A stretch of DNA of 37,785 bases from CAZWLY01 sp964634465 (GTDB lineage: Bacteria; Desulfobacterota; Desulfarculia; G963662305): contig CAZWLY010000023.1 in assembly GCA_964634465.1 (NCBI GenBank), forward strand, positions 1 through 37,785, in the 5' to 3' direction. A program made the translations under genes and the position numbers. The notes under the pieces are model-generated. The model was not told the origin of the DNA. It was given only the letters and a program-made list of their open reading frames with translations, and did not search any database. Below, in pieces: positions 23,906-32,492 of this stretch. How positions within the stretch are numbered: the stretch's first letter is position 1; the number at the start of each line of letters is the position of its first letter.

Positions 23906-25461
23906 TCACCCCTCCGGGGGTCGATCACGAGCGAGCGGCCGGTCATCTCCGGCGGCTGGTCGAGGCCCATCAATTCCAAGATGGTCGGGGCGACGTCGGC
24001 CAACACCCCGCCGGAACGAAGCCCGACTCCCTCGACGCCGACCAGAATGAAGGGCACCGGATTGGACACGGTGTGAGCCGTGTAAGGGTTGCCGTCGGCG
24101 TCGAGCATCTGCTCGGCGTTGCCGTGATCCGAGGTGATTATCAGTCTCCCGCCCCTGGCCAGGACCGCCTTTTCGATCCGGCCGACGCACTCGTCCACCG
24201 TGGCGCAGGCGACGATCGCCGCCTCCAACACCCCGGTGTGACCGACCATGTCGCCGTTGGCGAAATTGAGAACGATCAAGTCCAAATCGCCGGCCTCGAT
24301 CTTTTCAAGGACCGCCTCGGTCACCTCGAAGGCCGACATCTGGGGCTTTTGATCGTAGGTCTCCACCTCCTGGGGCGAGGGGATCAATATCCGCTCCTCG
24401 CCAGGGAAGGGCTCCTCCTCGCCGCCGTTGAAGAAGTAGGTCACGTGGGCGTACTTCTCGGTTTCGGCGATGCGCAGTTGCTTCAACCCCGCCTTGGAGA
24501 CGACTTCCCCCAAGAGGCCGGTCAACTTCACCGGCGGGAAGGCGATGGGCAGGTCGAAGGTCTCGTCGTAGTTGGTCATGGTCACGTAGCCGGCCAGCCG
24601 GGGTCGGTCCGAGGCGTCGAACTCGTCGAAGCCGGGCCAGGTCAGAACCCGGGTCATCTCCCTGGCCCGGTCGGCCCGGAAATTGAAGAAGATCACCCCG
24701 TCGCCGTCGCTGATCAAACCGAGCGGCCGACCGCCGGCATCGACGATGACCGTCGGGGTGATGAACTCGTCGGTCTCGCCGTTTTCGTAGCTCTCGGCCA
24801 TGGCTTCCAGGGGGTCGCTCGCCAGCCGGCCCCGGCCGCGGACCAGCGCCTCGTAGTGGCGCTCGACCCGCTCCCAGCGCTTGTCCCGGTCCATGCCCCA
24901 GTACCGTCCCCCCACGGTGGCCACTCGACCGAGGCCCTTGCCGGCCATGACCTCGACGACCTCCTTCAGATACCCCAGGCCGCTCTTGGGCGGCGTGTCC
25001 CGGCCGTCCATGAAGGCGTGGACGAAAACCCGATCGACTCCCTCCTGCCGGGCCATATCGATCAGGGCGTAGAGGTGGGTCAGAAGCGAGTGGACCCCGC
25101 CGTCGGAGATGAGGCCCAGCAGGTGGAGCGCCCCGCCGGAGGACTTGACGGCGGCCATCACCTCCTTGAAGGCGGGATTGTCGAAGAATTCGCCCGACTC
25201 GATGGCCTTGCTGATGCGGACGATGTCCTGATAGACGACCCGGCCGGCGCCCAGGTTCAGGTGGCCGACCTCGGAGTTGCCCATCTGGCCGGCCGGCAGG
25301 CCGACCGCCTCGCCGTAGGGAATCAGCTCGGTGTGGGGGTTATCGGCCCAGAGCCGATCCAGGTTGGGCGTCTCGGCCAGAGAGCAGGCGTTGCCCGGAC
25401 CGGGGGCGCAAATCCCCCACCCGTCCATGATGAGAAGCATGGTCAGCTTGCGTTGGGTCAA
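23902..25461 (-). CDS. gpmI: 2,3-bisphosphoglycerate-independent phosphoglycerate mutase
   Basis: This enzyme interconverts 3- and 2-phosphoglycerate in glycolysis, in the cytoplasm, with two Mn ions. It has 519 residues with the TTG start chosen here. Asp13 in MDGWG and the phospho-acceptor Ser63 in GNSEVGHLNLGAGR are present, as are DGRDTPPKSG, FANGDMVGHTG and TSDHGNAEQM. The start: GAGGTGA lies just before TTG at 25461, giving TQRKLTMLLIMDGWG after the initiator, the usual N-terminus of the family. The next in-frame ATG is only seven codons later and would begin inside that conserved segment. The gene follows rsfS in a syntenic block frequent in Desulfobacterota. Confidence 0.96.
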   Translation of the reverse strand: MTQRKLTMLLIMDGWGICAPGPGNACSLAETPNLDRLWADNPHTELIPYGEAVGLPAGQMGNSEVGHLNLGAGRVVYQDIVRISKAIESGEFFDNPAFKEVMAAVKSSGGALHLLGLISDGGVHSLLTHLYALIDMARQEGVDRVFVHAFMDGRDTPPKSGLGYLKEVVEVMAGKGLGRVATVGGRYWGMDRDKRWERVERHYEALVRGRGRLASDPLEAMAESYENGETDEFITPTVIVDAGGRPLGLISDGDGVIFFNFRADRAREMTRVLTWPGFDEFDASDRPRLAGYVTMTNYDETFDLPIAFPPVKLTGLLGEVVSKAGLKQLRIAETEKYAHVTYFFNGGEEEPFPGEERILIPSPQEVETYDQKPQMSAFEVTEAVLEKIEAGDLDLIVLNFANGDMVGHTGVLEAAIVACATVDECVGRIEKAVLARGGRLIITSDHGNAEQMLDADGNPYTAHTVSNPVPFILVGVEGVGLRSGGVLADVAPTILELMGLDQPPEMTGRSLVIDPRRGE

Positions 25462-25477
25462 GGGGTCACCTCGCGTA

Positions 25478-25591
25478 TCAAGATGAGTCCATGGCGAAGT
25501 CTTCCGCCGCGACGAGATTGTACCAGGGCTCGCCTTTGCCGGCCGGATCGGCCACGCTCTCGCCATTCGCCGACCAACCTTCGACCATCAT
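25478..25591 (-). CDS. Possible small acidic protein (37 residues)
   Basis: In the 156-bp gap between rsfS and gpmI, an ATG at 25591 opens a frame of 37 codons rich in Glu, Asp and Trp (VEGWSANGESVADP). It shows no hydrophobic segment. The ribosome site is weak (CGGGAA) and I recognise no family. It could be a real microprotein in the operon or chance. Confidence 0.25.
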   Translation of the reverse strand: MMVEGWSANGESVADPAGKGEPWYNLVAAEDFAMDSS

Positions 25592-25617
25592 TTCCCGGGC
25601 CGATACAGACCGGTCGG

Positions 25618-26010
25618 CTACCGAGCGCTCTTCAACTCCGGCTCGCCGCCCTCGTCGGTCCACTCAAAGCGGGGCGCGTCGGACCACAGCCCCTCCAAGT
25701 CATAATACTCCCGTATCTCGTCCAGGAAAATGTGGATGATCACATCGCCGTAATCGATGAGCACCCAGTTACCCTGGCCGGTCCCCTCGCTGCCCAGCGG
25801 GGTCAGCTTGAAGCCCTTCTTGGCCTGGCGAAGAATGTGGTCGCCGATGGCCTGGACCTGGCGGGTGGAGCGGCCGGAGAGGATGAGCATGAAGTCGGTG
25901 AAGGAGCAAAGCCCTCTCAGGTCGAGGACGATCAGGTCCTTGGCTTTGCGTTCCATGGCGATGCGGCCGAGCACGAGGGCCATTTCGGAAGGCTCGTCGA
26001 TCCGGATCAT
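25618..26010 (-). CDS. rsfS: Ribosomal silencing factor RsfS
   Basis: RsfS binds ribosomal protein L14 on the large subunit and blocks subunit joining when nutrients are scarce. The 130 residues hold the family core: KAKDLIVLDLRG, CSFTDFMLILSGRSTRQVQAI and WVLIDYGDVIIHIF followed by REYYDLEGLW. The ATG overlaps the nadD stop by 4 bp (ATGA), which implies coupled translation and is the usual nadD-rsfS order. The C-terminal 15 residues beyond the core are charged and not conserved to my eye. Confidence 0.95.
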   Translation of the reverse strand: MIRIDEPSEMALVLGRIAMERKAKDLIVLDLRGLCSFTDFMLILSGRSTRQVQAIGDHILRQAKKGFKLTPLGSEGTGQGNWVLIDYGDVIIHIFLDEIREYYDLEGLWSDAPRFEWTDEGGEPELKSAR

Positions 26011-26645
26011 CGGTACAGTCCGTGCTCGCCGATGTAGTTCGCCACCGCCTGCGGGACCAGATAGCGGATCGACTTGTCCTCGGAGATGTACTTGCGGATG
26101 CGGGTCGAGGAGATGTCGAGCATGGTCGTCTCCCAGAAGTAGACGTGAAAGCCGGAGGGGTGGATGTAGCGGCCGGCCCTGGGGTCGGGCCGGAAATCGG
26201 GCGAGATCTGGTTCAAGAGCTCCTCCACCCGGCCCCGGTGGTAGCCCGGCCGGGAGATGACGATGAAGTCGGCCAGGGAGAACAGCTCGTGGTAGCCCTT
26301 CCAGGAAGTGATGTCCAAGAAGGCGTCCAGGCCCAGGATGAACTGGATCTCGTCGTCGGGGTGGTGCTCCCGGATGTCCTTCAGGGTGTCCAGGGACCAC
26401 GACTTGCCCCGGCGGGCGGCCTCGATGTCGCTGACCCTGAGATGCTCGTTGTCGGCCGTGGCCAGGCGGCACATCTCGAGGCGGTGGGCGAAGTCGAGGA
26501 CCGGCTTCTCATCCTTGTGGGGTGGCAGGAAGGCCGGAATGATGACCACCTCGTCGAGCTTGAAGTCTTCCCAGACCTCCTCCACCGCCCGCAGGTGTCC
26601 GTTGTGGATCGGGTCGAAGGTGCCGCCGAAGAGACCTATCCTCAC
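26007..26645 (-). CDS. nadD: Nicotinate-nucleotide adenylyltransferase
   Basis: NadD joins ATP and nicotinate mononucleotide to make deamido-NAD in NAD biosynthesis. The 212 residues begin with the nucleotidyltransferase motif GGTFDPIHNGHL (His14 and His17 contact the phosphates) and contain the second motif ISSTRIRKY near the C-terminus. It lies 3 bp after proA and overlaps rsfS by 4 bp. The length is normal for the family, and no oddity is seen. Confidence 0.96.
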   Translation of the reverse strand: MRIGLFGGTFDPIHNGHLRAVEEVWEDFKLDEVVIIPAFLPPHKDEKPVLDFAHRLEMCRLATADNEHLRVSDIEAARRGKSWSLDTLKDIREHHPDDEIQFILGLDAFLDITSWKGYHELFSLADFIVISRPGYHRGRVEELLNQISPDFRPDPRAGRYIHPSGFHVYFWETTMLDISSTRIRKYISEDKSIRYLVPQAVANYIGEHGLYR

Positions 26646-26648
26646 CGG

Positions 26649-27914
26649 CTACTCCCTCACCTGACCGTCACCGAAGACGACGAACTTGGTGGTGGTCAGC
26701 TCCTTCAACCCCATCGGCCCGTAGGCGTGGAGCTTGTCGGTGGAGATGCCGATCTCGGCGCCCAGGCCCAGCTCGCCGCCGTCGTTCAAGCGGGTCGAGG
26801 CGTTGATCATCACCGCCGAGGCGTCCACCGCACTCAAAAAGCGCATCGCCCGGCCGTGGTCGGTGGTGCAGATGGCCTCGGTGTGGCGCGAGCCGTACTT
26901 GGCGATGTGCTCCAGGGCCGCCTCCAGGTCGGCCACCACCTTGATCGAGAGGATCAGCTCCAGATACTCGCTCGACCAGTCCAGCTCGACGGCCGCCTTG
27001 GCCTCAGGGACGAACCGGCTGGTTTCGGCGCAGCCGCGCAACTCGACGCCCGCCTCGGTCAGTTCGGCGGCCGCCCGGGGCAGAAACTCGGCCGCCACGT
27101 CGCGGTGGACCAGAAGCGTCTCCAGGGCGTTGCAGGTGCCGGGCCGCTGGAGCTTGCCGTTGACCAGGAGCCTGAGGGCCATCTCGAGATCGGCCCGGTC
27201 GTCCACGTAGAGGTGGCAGACGCCCTTGTAGTGCTTCAGGACCGGCATCCGGGCCGTCTCGACCACCATCCGGATCAAGCCCTCGCCGCCCCGTGGAATG
27301 ACCAGGTCGATGAAGGCGTCCTGCTTCAAGAGCTCGACTACCGCCTGCCGGTCGGTGGAATCGACCACCTGGACCGCCGCGGCCGGCAGGCCGAGCCGAG
27401 ACAGGCAGTCCTGGATCAACCCGGCCAGGACGAGGTTGGAGCGGAGGGCTTCGGAGCCGCCCTTCAAGATGACGGCGTTGCCGGCCTTCAAGCACAGCCC
27501 GGCGGCGTCGATGGTCACGTTGGGCCGAGATTCGTAGATGAAGCCGATCACCCCCAGGGGGATCCGCATCCGGCCGACCCTGATCCCGTTGGGCCGAACG
27601 GTCAGGCCCTCGATCTCGCCCACCGGGTCATCGAGGGCCGCCACCCGCCTCAACCCCTCGGCCATGGCGTCGATCGTCGGGCCGGTGATCGTCAGCCGGT
27701 CGATGAAGGCCGCCGGTCGTCCCTCGGCCTGGGCCGCCTCGACGTCGAGGCGGTTGGCGGCGATGATCCGGCCCTGCTCGGCCACCACCTGCTCGGCCAG
27801 GCTCAAGAGCAACTCGTCCTTGGCCGATCTGTCCAGCGCCGCCACGCGGGGCGCCGCCTCGGCCGCCGCCGCGGCCAACTCGGCCATGGCCTGGGCTAGC
27901 TCAGTAGATGGCAC
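26649..27914 (-). CDS. proA: Gamma-glutamyl phosphate reductase
   Basis: ProA reduces gamma-glutamyl phosphate to glutamate-5-semialdehyde with NADPH, the second step of proline synthesis. The 421 residues show the aldehyde-dehydrogenase-like fold with GVIGFIYESRPNVT, the cofactor segment KGGSEA and catalytic Cys261 in QRPGTCNALE. The GTG start at 27914 has AGGAGG seven bases upstream and overlaps the end of proB by 19 bp. The overlap suggests that the two enzymes, which pass on a labile intermediate, are made together. Confidence 0.97.
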   Translation of the reverse strand: MPSTELAQAMAELAAAAAEAAPRVAALDRSAKDELLLSLAEQVVAEQGRIIAANRLDVEAAQAEGRPAAFIDRLTITGPTIDAMAEGLRRVAALDDPVGEIEGLTVRPNGIRVGRMRIPLGVIGFIYESRPNVTIDAAGLCLKAGNAVILKGGSEALRSNLVLAGLIQDCLSRLGLPAAAVQVVDSTDRQAVVELLKQDAFIDLVIPRGGEGLIRMVVETARMPVLKHYKGVCHLYVDDRADLEMALRLLVNGKLQRPGTCNALETLLVHRDVAAEFLPRAAAELTEAGVELRGCAETSRFVPEAKAAVELDWSSEYLELILSIKVVADLEAALEHIAKYGSRHTEAICTTDHGRAMRFLSAVDASAVMINASTRLNDGGELGLGAEIGISTDKLHAYGPMGLKELTTTKFVVFGDGQVRE

Positions 27915-29062
27915 AGAGCGGCCTCCTCCTCCCCGGGGACGAACATGTTGTCCCGGTGGATGATCTCATCGTAATCCTTGTACCCCAATTTGGCTTCGAT
28001 GTCACGGGTGTTGAGTCCCTTTATCTTGTTGATGTCACCGGAAGAGTAGTTGGTCAGCCCGACGGCGATGACCTCGCCGTCCACCTTGGCCACCCTGACC
28101 TGGGCCCCCTTGGCGAAGCGGCCCTGGACCTGGACGACCCCGCTGGGCAAGAGGCTCTTGCCCCGCTTGATGACCGCTTCGGCCGCGCCCTCATCGACGA
28201 CCACCGCCCCCTTGGACTCCAGGGTGAAGGCGATCCAGTGCTTACGCACCGAAACCCTTCTCTGGGGCCGGAAAAAGGTGCCGATCTCTTTACCGGCCAG
28301 AATGTCGCGAAGCACGTTCTCCCGCTTGCCCGAGGCGATGACGGCCGGGATGCCGCACAGCGCCACCTTGTAGGCGGCCTGGATCTTGGAGTACATCCCG
28401 CCCAGCCCCCAGGCCGAAGGGTCCTTGTCGGCCATGGCTTCCAGCTCGGCGGTCAACTCGTCCACCTCGGGGATGACCTCGGCCCGGGGGTCCTTCAAGG
28501 GATTGGCCGAGTAGAAACCCTCGACCCGGGTCAGGTTGATGTACAGGTCGGCCCCGACCATGGAGGCGATCATGGCCGACAGGTTATCGTTGTCGCCGAA
28601 CCTGAGTTCGTCCACCGCCACGGTGTCGTTCTCGTTGATGATCGGTATCACCCTCCACTCCAGAAGCTGGAACAGGGTGTTGCGGGCGTTTAAGTAGCGC
28701 CGCCGGTGGGCCAGGTCGTCGCGGGTGAGAAGTATCTGGGCCACCGCCTGCTCGTAGCGCGAGAAGGCGCTCTCGTACTCCTGCATGATCAGCGATTGGC
28801 CCACGGCCGCCGCCGCCTGGAGCCAGGGCAGATGCTCGGGTCGATCGCCCAGGTTGAGCTTTCTGGCTCCGGCGCCGACCGCGCCCGAGGAGATGATGAT
28901 GATCTCCAAACCATCCTCTCGCAACAGGGAGATCTGGTCGGCCAGGCGGATGATGACCCGAAGATCCAGCCTGTCGCCGACGGTCAGAACCCCGGTGCCG
29001 ACCTTGACCACCAGCCGTTTGGCCCCGGAGAGGGCGGCGGCCCGGTCAGTCTTGGCGGTCAT
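27896..29062 (-). CDS. proB: Glutamate 5-kinase with PUA domain
   Basis: ProB phosphorylates glutamate to start proline synthesis and is normally inhibited by proline. The 388 residues comprise an amino-acid kinase domain (about 15-265, with VVKVGTGVL, SSGAVGAGA, NENDTVAVDELRFGDND and GGMYSKIQAA) and a C-terminal PUA domain (about 285-375). It overlaps obg by 17 bp and proA by 19 bp. The ATG has a GGAGGTGA site. Confidence 0.97.
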   Translation of the reverse strand: MTAKTDRAAALSGAKRLVVKVGTGVLTVGDRLDLRVIIRLADQISLLREDGLEIIIISSGAVGAGARKLNLGDRPEHLPWLQAAAAVGQSLIMQEYESAFSRYEQAVAQILLTRDDLAHRRRYLNARNTLFQLLEWRVIPIINENDTVAVDELRFGDNDNLSAMIASMVGADLYINLTRVEGFYSANPLKDPRAEVIPEVDELTAELEAMADKDPSAWGLGGMYSKIQAAYKVALCGIPAVIASGKRENVLRDILAGKEIGTFFRPQRRVSVRKHWIAFTLESKGAVVVDEGAAEAVIKRGKSLLPSGVVQVQGRFAKGAQVRVAKVDGEVIAVGLTNYSSGDINKIKGLNTRDIEAKLGYKDYDEIIHRDNMFVPGEEEAALCHLLS

Positions 29063-30056
29063 CGAACTTCACCTCCAGCTTTTTGGCCATGGCCTCGACC
29101 AGATCGCCGACGCCCCGGCCGGTCAAGGCCGATATCTTGAAGACCGGCATTCCGGCCGCCTCGAGCCCGGCCGCCGGATCGCTTCCGGCGTCGTAGAGGT
29201 CCATCTTGTTGAGCGCGATCAAACCGTCGCGGGAGGCCAGCTCCGGGCTGAACTCCTTGAGCTCCCGGCGGAGAATCGCCAACGCCTCGGCCGGGCCGGT
29301 CTCGGCCGCCGAATCGACGTCCAGGAGAAAGACCAGCAGCCGGGTCCGCTCGATGTGGCGTAGAAACTGGTGACCCAGACCGACGCCCCGGCTGGCTCCT
29401 TCGATCAGGCCGGGGATGTCGGCCACCACGAACGGCTCGAAATCCTCGACGACGACCACGCCCAGGTTGGGGATGAGGGTGGTGAAGGGGTAGTCGGCGA
29501 CTTTGGGTCGGGCCGCCGAGATGAGCGAAATCAGGGTCGATTTACCGGCGTTGGGCAATCCGACCAAGGCGACGTCGGCCAGAAGCTTCAGCTCCAGCCT
29601 GAGCCTGAGTTCCTGGCCCGGTTGGCCCGGCTGGGCCCGGCGGGGGGCTCGGTTGGTGGAGGTGGCGAAGTGCTTGTTGCCCTTGCCGCCCCTCCCGCCC
29701 CGGAGAACGATCAGCCGCTGGCCGGGCTCGACGAGGTCGCCCAGGAGTTCACCGGACGTCTCGTCGTAGACGAGCGTGCCCGCCGGGACCGAGATTACCA
29801 GGTCCTCGCCGTTGGCCCCATGGCGCTGGCCGCCCTCGCCCGGTCGGCCGTTCTTGGCCCTGAAGGTCCGCCGGTGGGTGAAGTCGTAGAGGGTCTGGAG
29901 TCGGTCGGTCGCCTCGAGGATGACGGAACCGCCGTCGCCGCCGTCGCCGCCGTCGGGTCCGCCCTTGGGAACGAACTTCTCCCGACGGAACGACACGCAG
30001 CCGGCCCCGCCCTTGCCTGATCGAACGGTTATGGTCGCCTGGTCAACGAAGCGCAT
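29046..30056 (-). CDS. obgE: GTPase Obg/CgtA
   Basis: Obg is an essential GTPase for 50S assembly and stress control. Its 336 residues contain the glycine-rich Obg fold (1-158) and the G domain with P-loop GLPNAGKST (166-174), DIPGLIEGAS, and NKMD in ALNKMDLYDA. A C-terminal OCT extension is absent; the protein ends soon after the G domain, as in many Proteobacteria. No strong ribosome site precedes the ATG. A hairpin followed by a T-run lies 19 bp upstream of the ATG, between rpmA and obg, and may attenuate its expression. Confidence 0.96.
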   Translation of the reverse strand: MRFVDQATITVRSGKGGAGCVSFRREKFVPKGGPDGGDGGDGGSVILEATDRLQTLYDFTHRRTFRAKNGRPGEGGQRHGANGEDLVISVPAGTLVYDETSGELLGDLVEPGQRLIVLRGGRGGKGNKHFATSTNRAPRRAQPGQPGQELRLRLELKLLADVALVGLPNAGKSTLISLISAARPKVADYPFTTLIPNLGVVVVEDFEPFVVADIPGLIEGASRGVGLGHQFLRHIERTRLLVFLLDVDSAAETGPAEALAILRRELKEFSPELASRDGLIALNKMDLYDAGSDPAAGLEAAGMPVFKISALTGRGVGDLVEAMAKKLEVKFDDRQD

Positions 30057-30074
30057 GATTTACCGACTAAAACT

Positions 30075-30101
30075 AAAAAAGGATGGGGACCGGCCCCATC
30101 C
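30075..30101 (-). terminator. Intrinsic terminator after rpmA
   Basis: On the minus strand an 8-bp stem (GGATGGGG paired with CCCCATCC, 5-base loop) is followed by six T. This is a classic rho-independent terminator. It lies between rpmA and obg, so it would separate ribosomal-protein mRNA from the obg-proBA block or act as a partial terminator that reduces read-through. Confidence 0.85.
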
Positions 30102-30128
30102 CTCTAGTAGCTCAAACGGCGCTCGGGG

Positions 30129-30386
30129 TCAAACGACGGGCAGAATGGAGACCTGCTTCCTGCTTCGCCCCAGGCGGGAGTACTTGACCGTCCCGTCGAT
30201 CAGGGCGAAGAGGGTGAAATCATTGCCCATGCCGACGTTCTCTCCGGGATGGATCTTGGTGCCCAGTTGGCGGACCAGGATGTTGCCGGCCCTGACCAGT
30301 TGGCCGTCGTAACGCTTGATGCCCCGGCGCTGGCCCTTGCTGTCGCGTCCGTTTCGGGAGCTGCCCCCGGCTTTCTTGTGAGCCAT
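30129..30386 (-). CDS. rpmA: 50S ribosomal protein L27
   Basis: This protein of 85 residues has the typical N-terminus MAHKKAGGSSRNGRDSKGQR near the peptidyl-transferase centre and the core LVRAGNILVRQLGTKIHPG. There is no Firmicutes-type N-terminal extension that needs cleavage. It lies 30 bp after rplU. Confidence 0.98.
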   Translation of the reverse strand: MAHKKAGGSSRNGRDSKGQRRGIKRYDGQLVRAGNILVRQLGTKIHPGENVGMGNDFTLFALIDGTVKYSRLGRSRKQVSILPVV

Positions 30387-30416
30387 GGCGTCCTCCTAAC
30401 AGTCAGGCCCCGGAAA

Positions 30417-30728
30417 TCAGGCCTGGATGTCGGTGATCTTGAGGGTCGTCAGCAACTGGCGATGGCCCTGGGTGCGGCGGTAGCCCTTGCGCCGCTTCTT
30501 TTTGAAGACGACGATCTTCTTGCCCTTGCCCTGGGCCTCGACCCGGGCCAGGACCTTGGCTCCCTCGACGAGGGGCCGGCCGATCTTGACTTCGCCGTCG
30601 CCGCCGACCATGAGCACCCTGTCCAGGACCACCTCGGAGCCGACCTCGTGGCCGAGCTTCTCGACCTCGAGCCGCTGTCCGACGCTGACCTTGTATTGCT
30701 TTCCGCCTGTCTCGATTACGGCGTACAT
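30417..30728 (-). CDS. rplU: 50S ribosomal protein L21
   Basis: This protein of 103 residues begins MYAVIETGGKQYKV and carries the KKKRRKGYRRTQGHRQ rRNA-binding segment near the C-terminus. The ATG at 30728 has GAGGAGG upstream; a longer frame adds nine residues that lack family similarity. It is the first gene of the rplU-rpmA unit, with a likely promoter 30-60 bp upstream. Confidence 0.98.
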   Translation of the reverse strand: MYAVIETGGKQYKVSVGQRLEVEKLGHEVGSEVVLDRVLMVGGDGEVKIGRPLVEGAKVLARVEAQGKGKKIVVFKKKRRKGYRRTQGHRQLLTTLKITDIQA

Positions 30729-30758
30729 AATCAAATCCTCCTCGACAACGAGCACGTT

Positions 30759-30787
30759 AAATTAGTCTCATCCCCCGGAGTTGTCAA
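30759..30787 (-). promoter_or_regulatory. Probable promoter of rplU-rpmA
   Basis: On the minus strand a perfect TTGACA (30782-30787) is followed after exactly 17 bases by TAATTT (30759-30764), a weak -10. It stands about 30 bp upstream of the rplU ATG, so the leader would be short. The position and the strong -35 support it. Confidence 0.55.
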
Positions 30788-30983
30788 GGCAATTTTCGCC
30801 TCCGGCCCCGGTTTTCGCCAAAGCGGCGGCGGCGGTCGAAAAAGCGCCCCCTCGCCGGTCCGGGGCTCGATTTCCGGCCTGGCCGTTTGTCGGCCTCGGC
30901 CAGTGGTGTTAACATATTTTTTTAGCGGAGAATACCATCGATTCGAGGAGGTCGTCATCACCGCCGGAAACGCATCGAACAGA

Positions 30984-32492
30984 ATGGCCCGCTTTCTCGA
31001 AGGTCTGGTGAGCATCCCCCGGGCGTTGGGCGGCGATCTGGCGGTCGGACCGGTGCTGGAGGAGGCGCTGAGTCGGCTCATCGGGGCGGCCGAACTCACC
31101 GGGGCGGCCGTCCAGGTACTGGACCAGGCCGACGAGAAGCTCCACCACGTGCTCTCCCGCGGCCAAGGCGAAAGCGTCTTCCCGGTCCTGGTCGAGACCG
31201 AGGCGGGGCGGGCGCTGTGCAGTCGGGTGGCCGCCACCGGGCGACCCCTCCACTTTTCCGCCGTCCCGGCCGGAGAGCCGGCCCTGGCCGGATTCACCTC
31301 CCTGGGGCTCGAAGCGGTCAGCCTGACGCCAATCGTCGCCGGCGGCGGCGTGATGGGCGTGCTGGTCGCCGCCGGGCCGGCCGGGTCGCTGGATGACGAA
31401 ACCGCGGCCTTTGTCGAGGCGGTCGGGGCCCAGTTGGGCGTCGTCCTGGAAAACGCCGGCCTGCTGGCCGAGGTCCTGGCCGCCGGCGAGGAGTGGGCGG
31501 CCACCTTCGACGCCATCAAAGACCTCATCGCCGTTTTCGACTCGGACGGCCGGCTGGTGAGGGCCAACCGGGCTCTGGTCGAGACGCTGGCGCTGAGCCC
31601 GGACGACCTGGCCGCCATCGACGGCCACCGGCTTCTGGGCGGGGCGTTGTGCGGTTGCGACGGCGAGACCTGTCTGCTGGACGAGGCGTTGGCCGCCGGT
31701 CGAACCCGAACCAAGGAACTGACCAGCCCGGAGTTGGGCGGCCGGTTCCTGGTCACCGTCTCGGCCCTGCCCGGCCGGGGCGCGGTCTTGATCGCCCGCG
31801 ACGTGTCGCCGATCCAGGAGTTGGAGGCGGCCCGGGCCGAGGCCAAACGATTCGAAGAGACCAACCGCTTCAAAAACGACTTCGTCGCTACCGTCTCCCA
31901 CCAGTTCAGGACCCCCCTCCACCAAATCATCTCCACCGCCGAAATGCTGGCCGAAGGACTGTTCGAAGCGCTTACACCCGGCCAAGACGAGGCCGTCGGC
32001 CATATCCTGTCGGCGGGCCGGCGTTTACTGGCGATGGTCAACGATCTGTTGGACTTGAACAAGCTGGAGGCGGGTAAGTTGGTCTTGGAGACCGGGCCGT
32101 TCTCCATGGCCGAGGCGGTCCGCCAGGTCATCGAGACCGCCCGGCAAAGGGCCGAGGAGAAGAGGGTCGAGCTTGTCTTGGCCGACGGATTCGCCGACGG
32201 CCGGCTCACGGCCGACCGGCGGCGAATCAAGCAGGCCCTGACCGCTCTGGTGAACCAGGCCCTCGACCGGACCGCGGCCGGCGGGCGGGTGATCCTCGAT
32301 GCCGAAACGACCGAGGGCAAGCTCATGGTCTCGGTGTCCGGCCCCTCGCCCGACCCCGGCGACGAGGAGCACGCCCTGTCGCTGACCCTGGCCCGGCGTT
32401 TAGTCGAACTGCACGGCGGGCGGCTCGACCTCGAACCCGGCCCGGACGGACGCGGTTCGAGAGCGGTTCTGGAACTGCCCCTGGAGGAGTGA
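30984..32492 (+). CDS. GAF-PAS histidine kinase with degenerate ATPase domain
   Basis: This is a soluble sensor of 502 residues: a GAF domain (about 20-155), a PAS domain (about 168-275, with LIAVFDSDGRLVRANRA and CGCDGETCLL) and a HisKA domain with His306 in TVSHQFRTP. The last part keeps the ATPase C-terminal strand-helix (LARRLVELHGGRLDL) and an N-box-like ALVNQALDRT. The G1 motif DxGxG is replaced by SGPSPDPG, and the ATP lid with the G2 box is missing. It may be a phosphatase, an ATP-independent partner or a weak kinase. The start is uncertain: the ATG at 30984 has no ribosome site, while a strong GAGGAGG 30 bases upstream is followed at normal distance only by ATC. The next gene begins directly after the stop, so the pair forms a two-component system. 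Confidence 0.88.
   Translation: MARFLEGLVSIPRALGGDLAVGPVLEEALSRLIGAAELTGAAVQVLDQADEKLHHVLSRGQGESVFPVLVETEAGRALCSRVAATGRPLHFSAVPAGEPALAGFTSLGLEAVSLTPIVAGGGVMGVLVAAGPAGSLDDETAAFVEAVGAQLGVVLENAGLLAEVLAAGEEWAATFDAIKDLIAVFDSDGRLVRANRALVETLALSPDDLAAIDGHRLLGGALCGCDGETCLLDEALAAGRTRTKELTSPELGGRFLVTVSALPGRGAVLIARDVSPIQELEAARAEAKRFEETNRFKNDFVATVSHQFRTPLHQIISTAEMLAEGLFEALTPGQDEAVGHILSAGRRLLAMVNDLLDLNKLEAGKLVLETGPFSMAEAVRQVIETARQRAEEKRVELVLADGFADGRLTADRRRIKQALTALVNQALDRTAAGGRVILDAETTEGKLMVSVSGPSPDPGDEEHALSLTLARRLVELHGGRLDLEPGPDGRGSRAVLELPLEE

Noticed and set aside
25462..25566. A longer N-terminus for phosphoglycerate mutase
   Set aside because: The added residues have no family similarity and the ribosome site precedes the TTG at 25461.
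30249..30983. Extension of the GAF-PAS kinase frame upstream across rpmA and rplU
   Set aside because: The upstream part is antisense to two ribosomal protein genes; the protein-like region begins near 30984.
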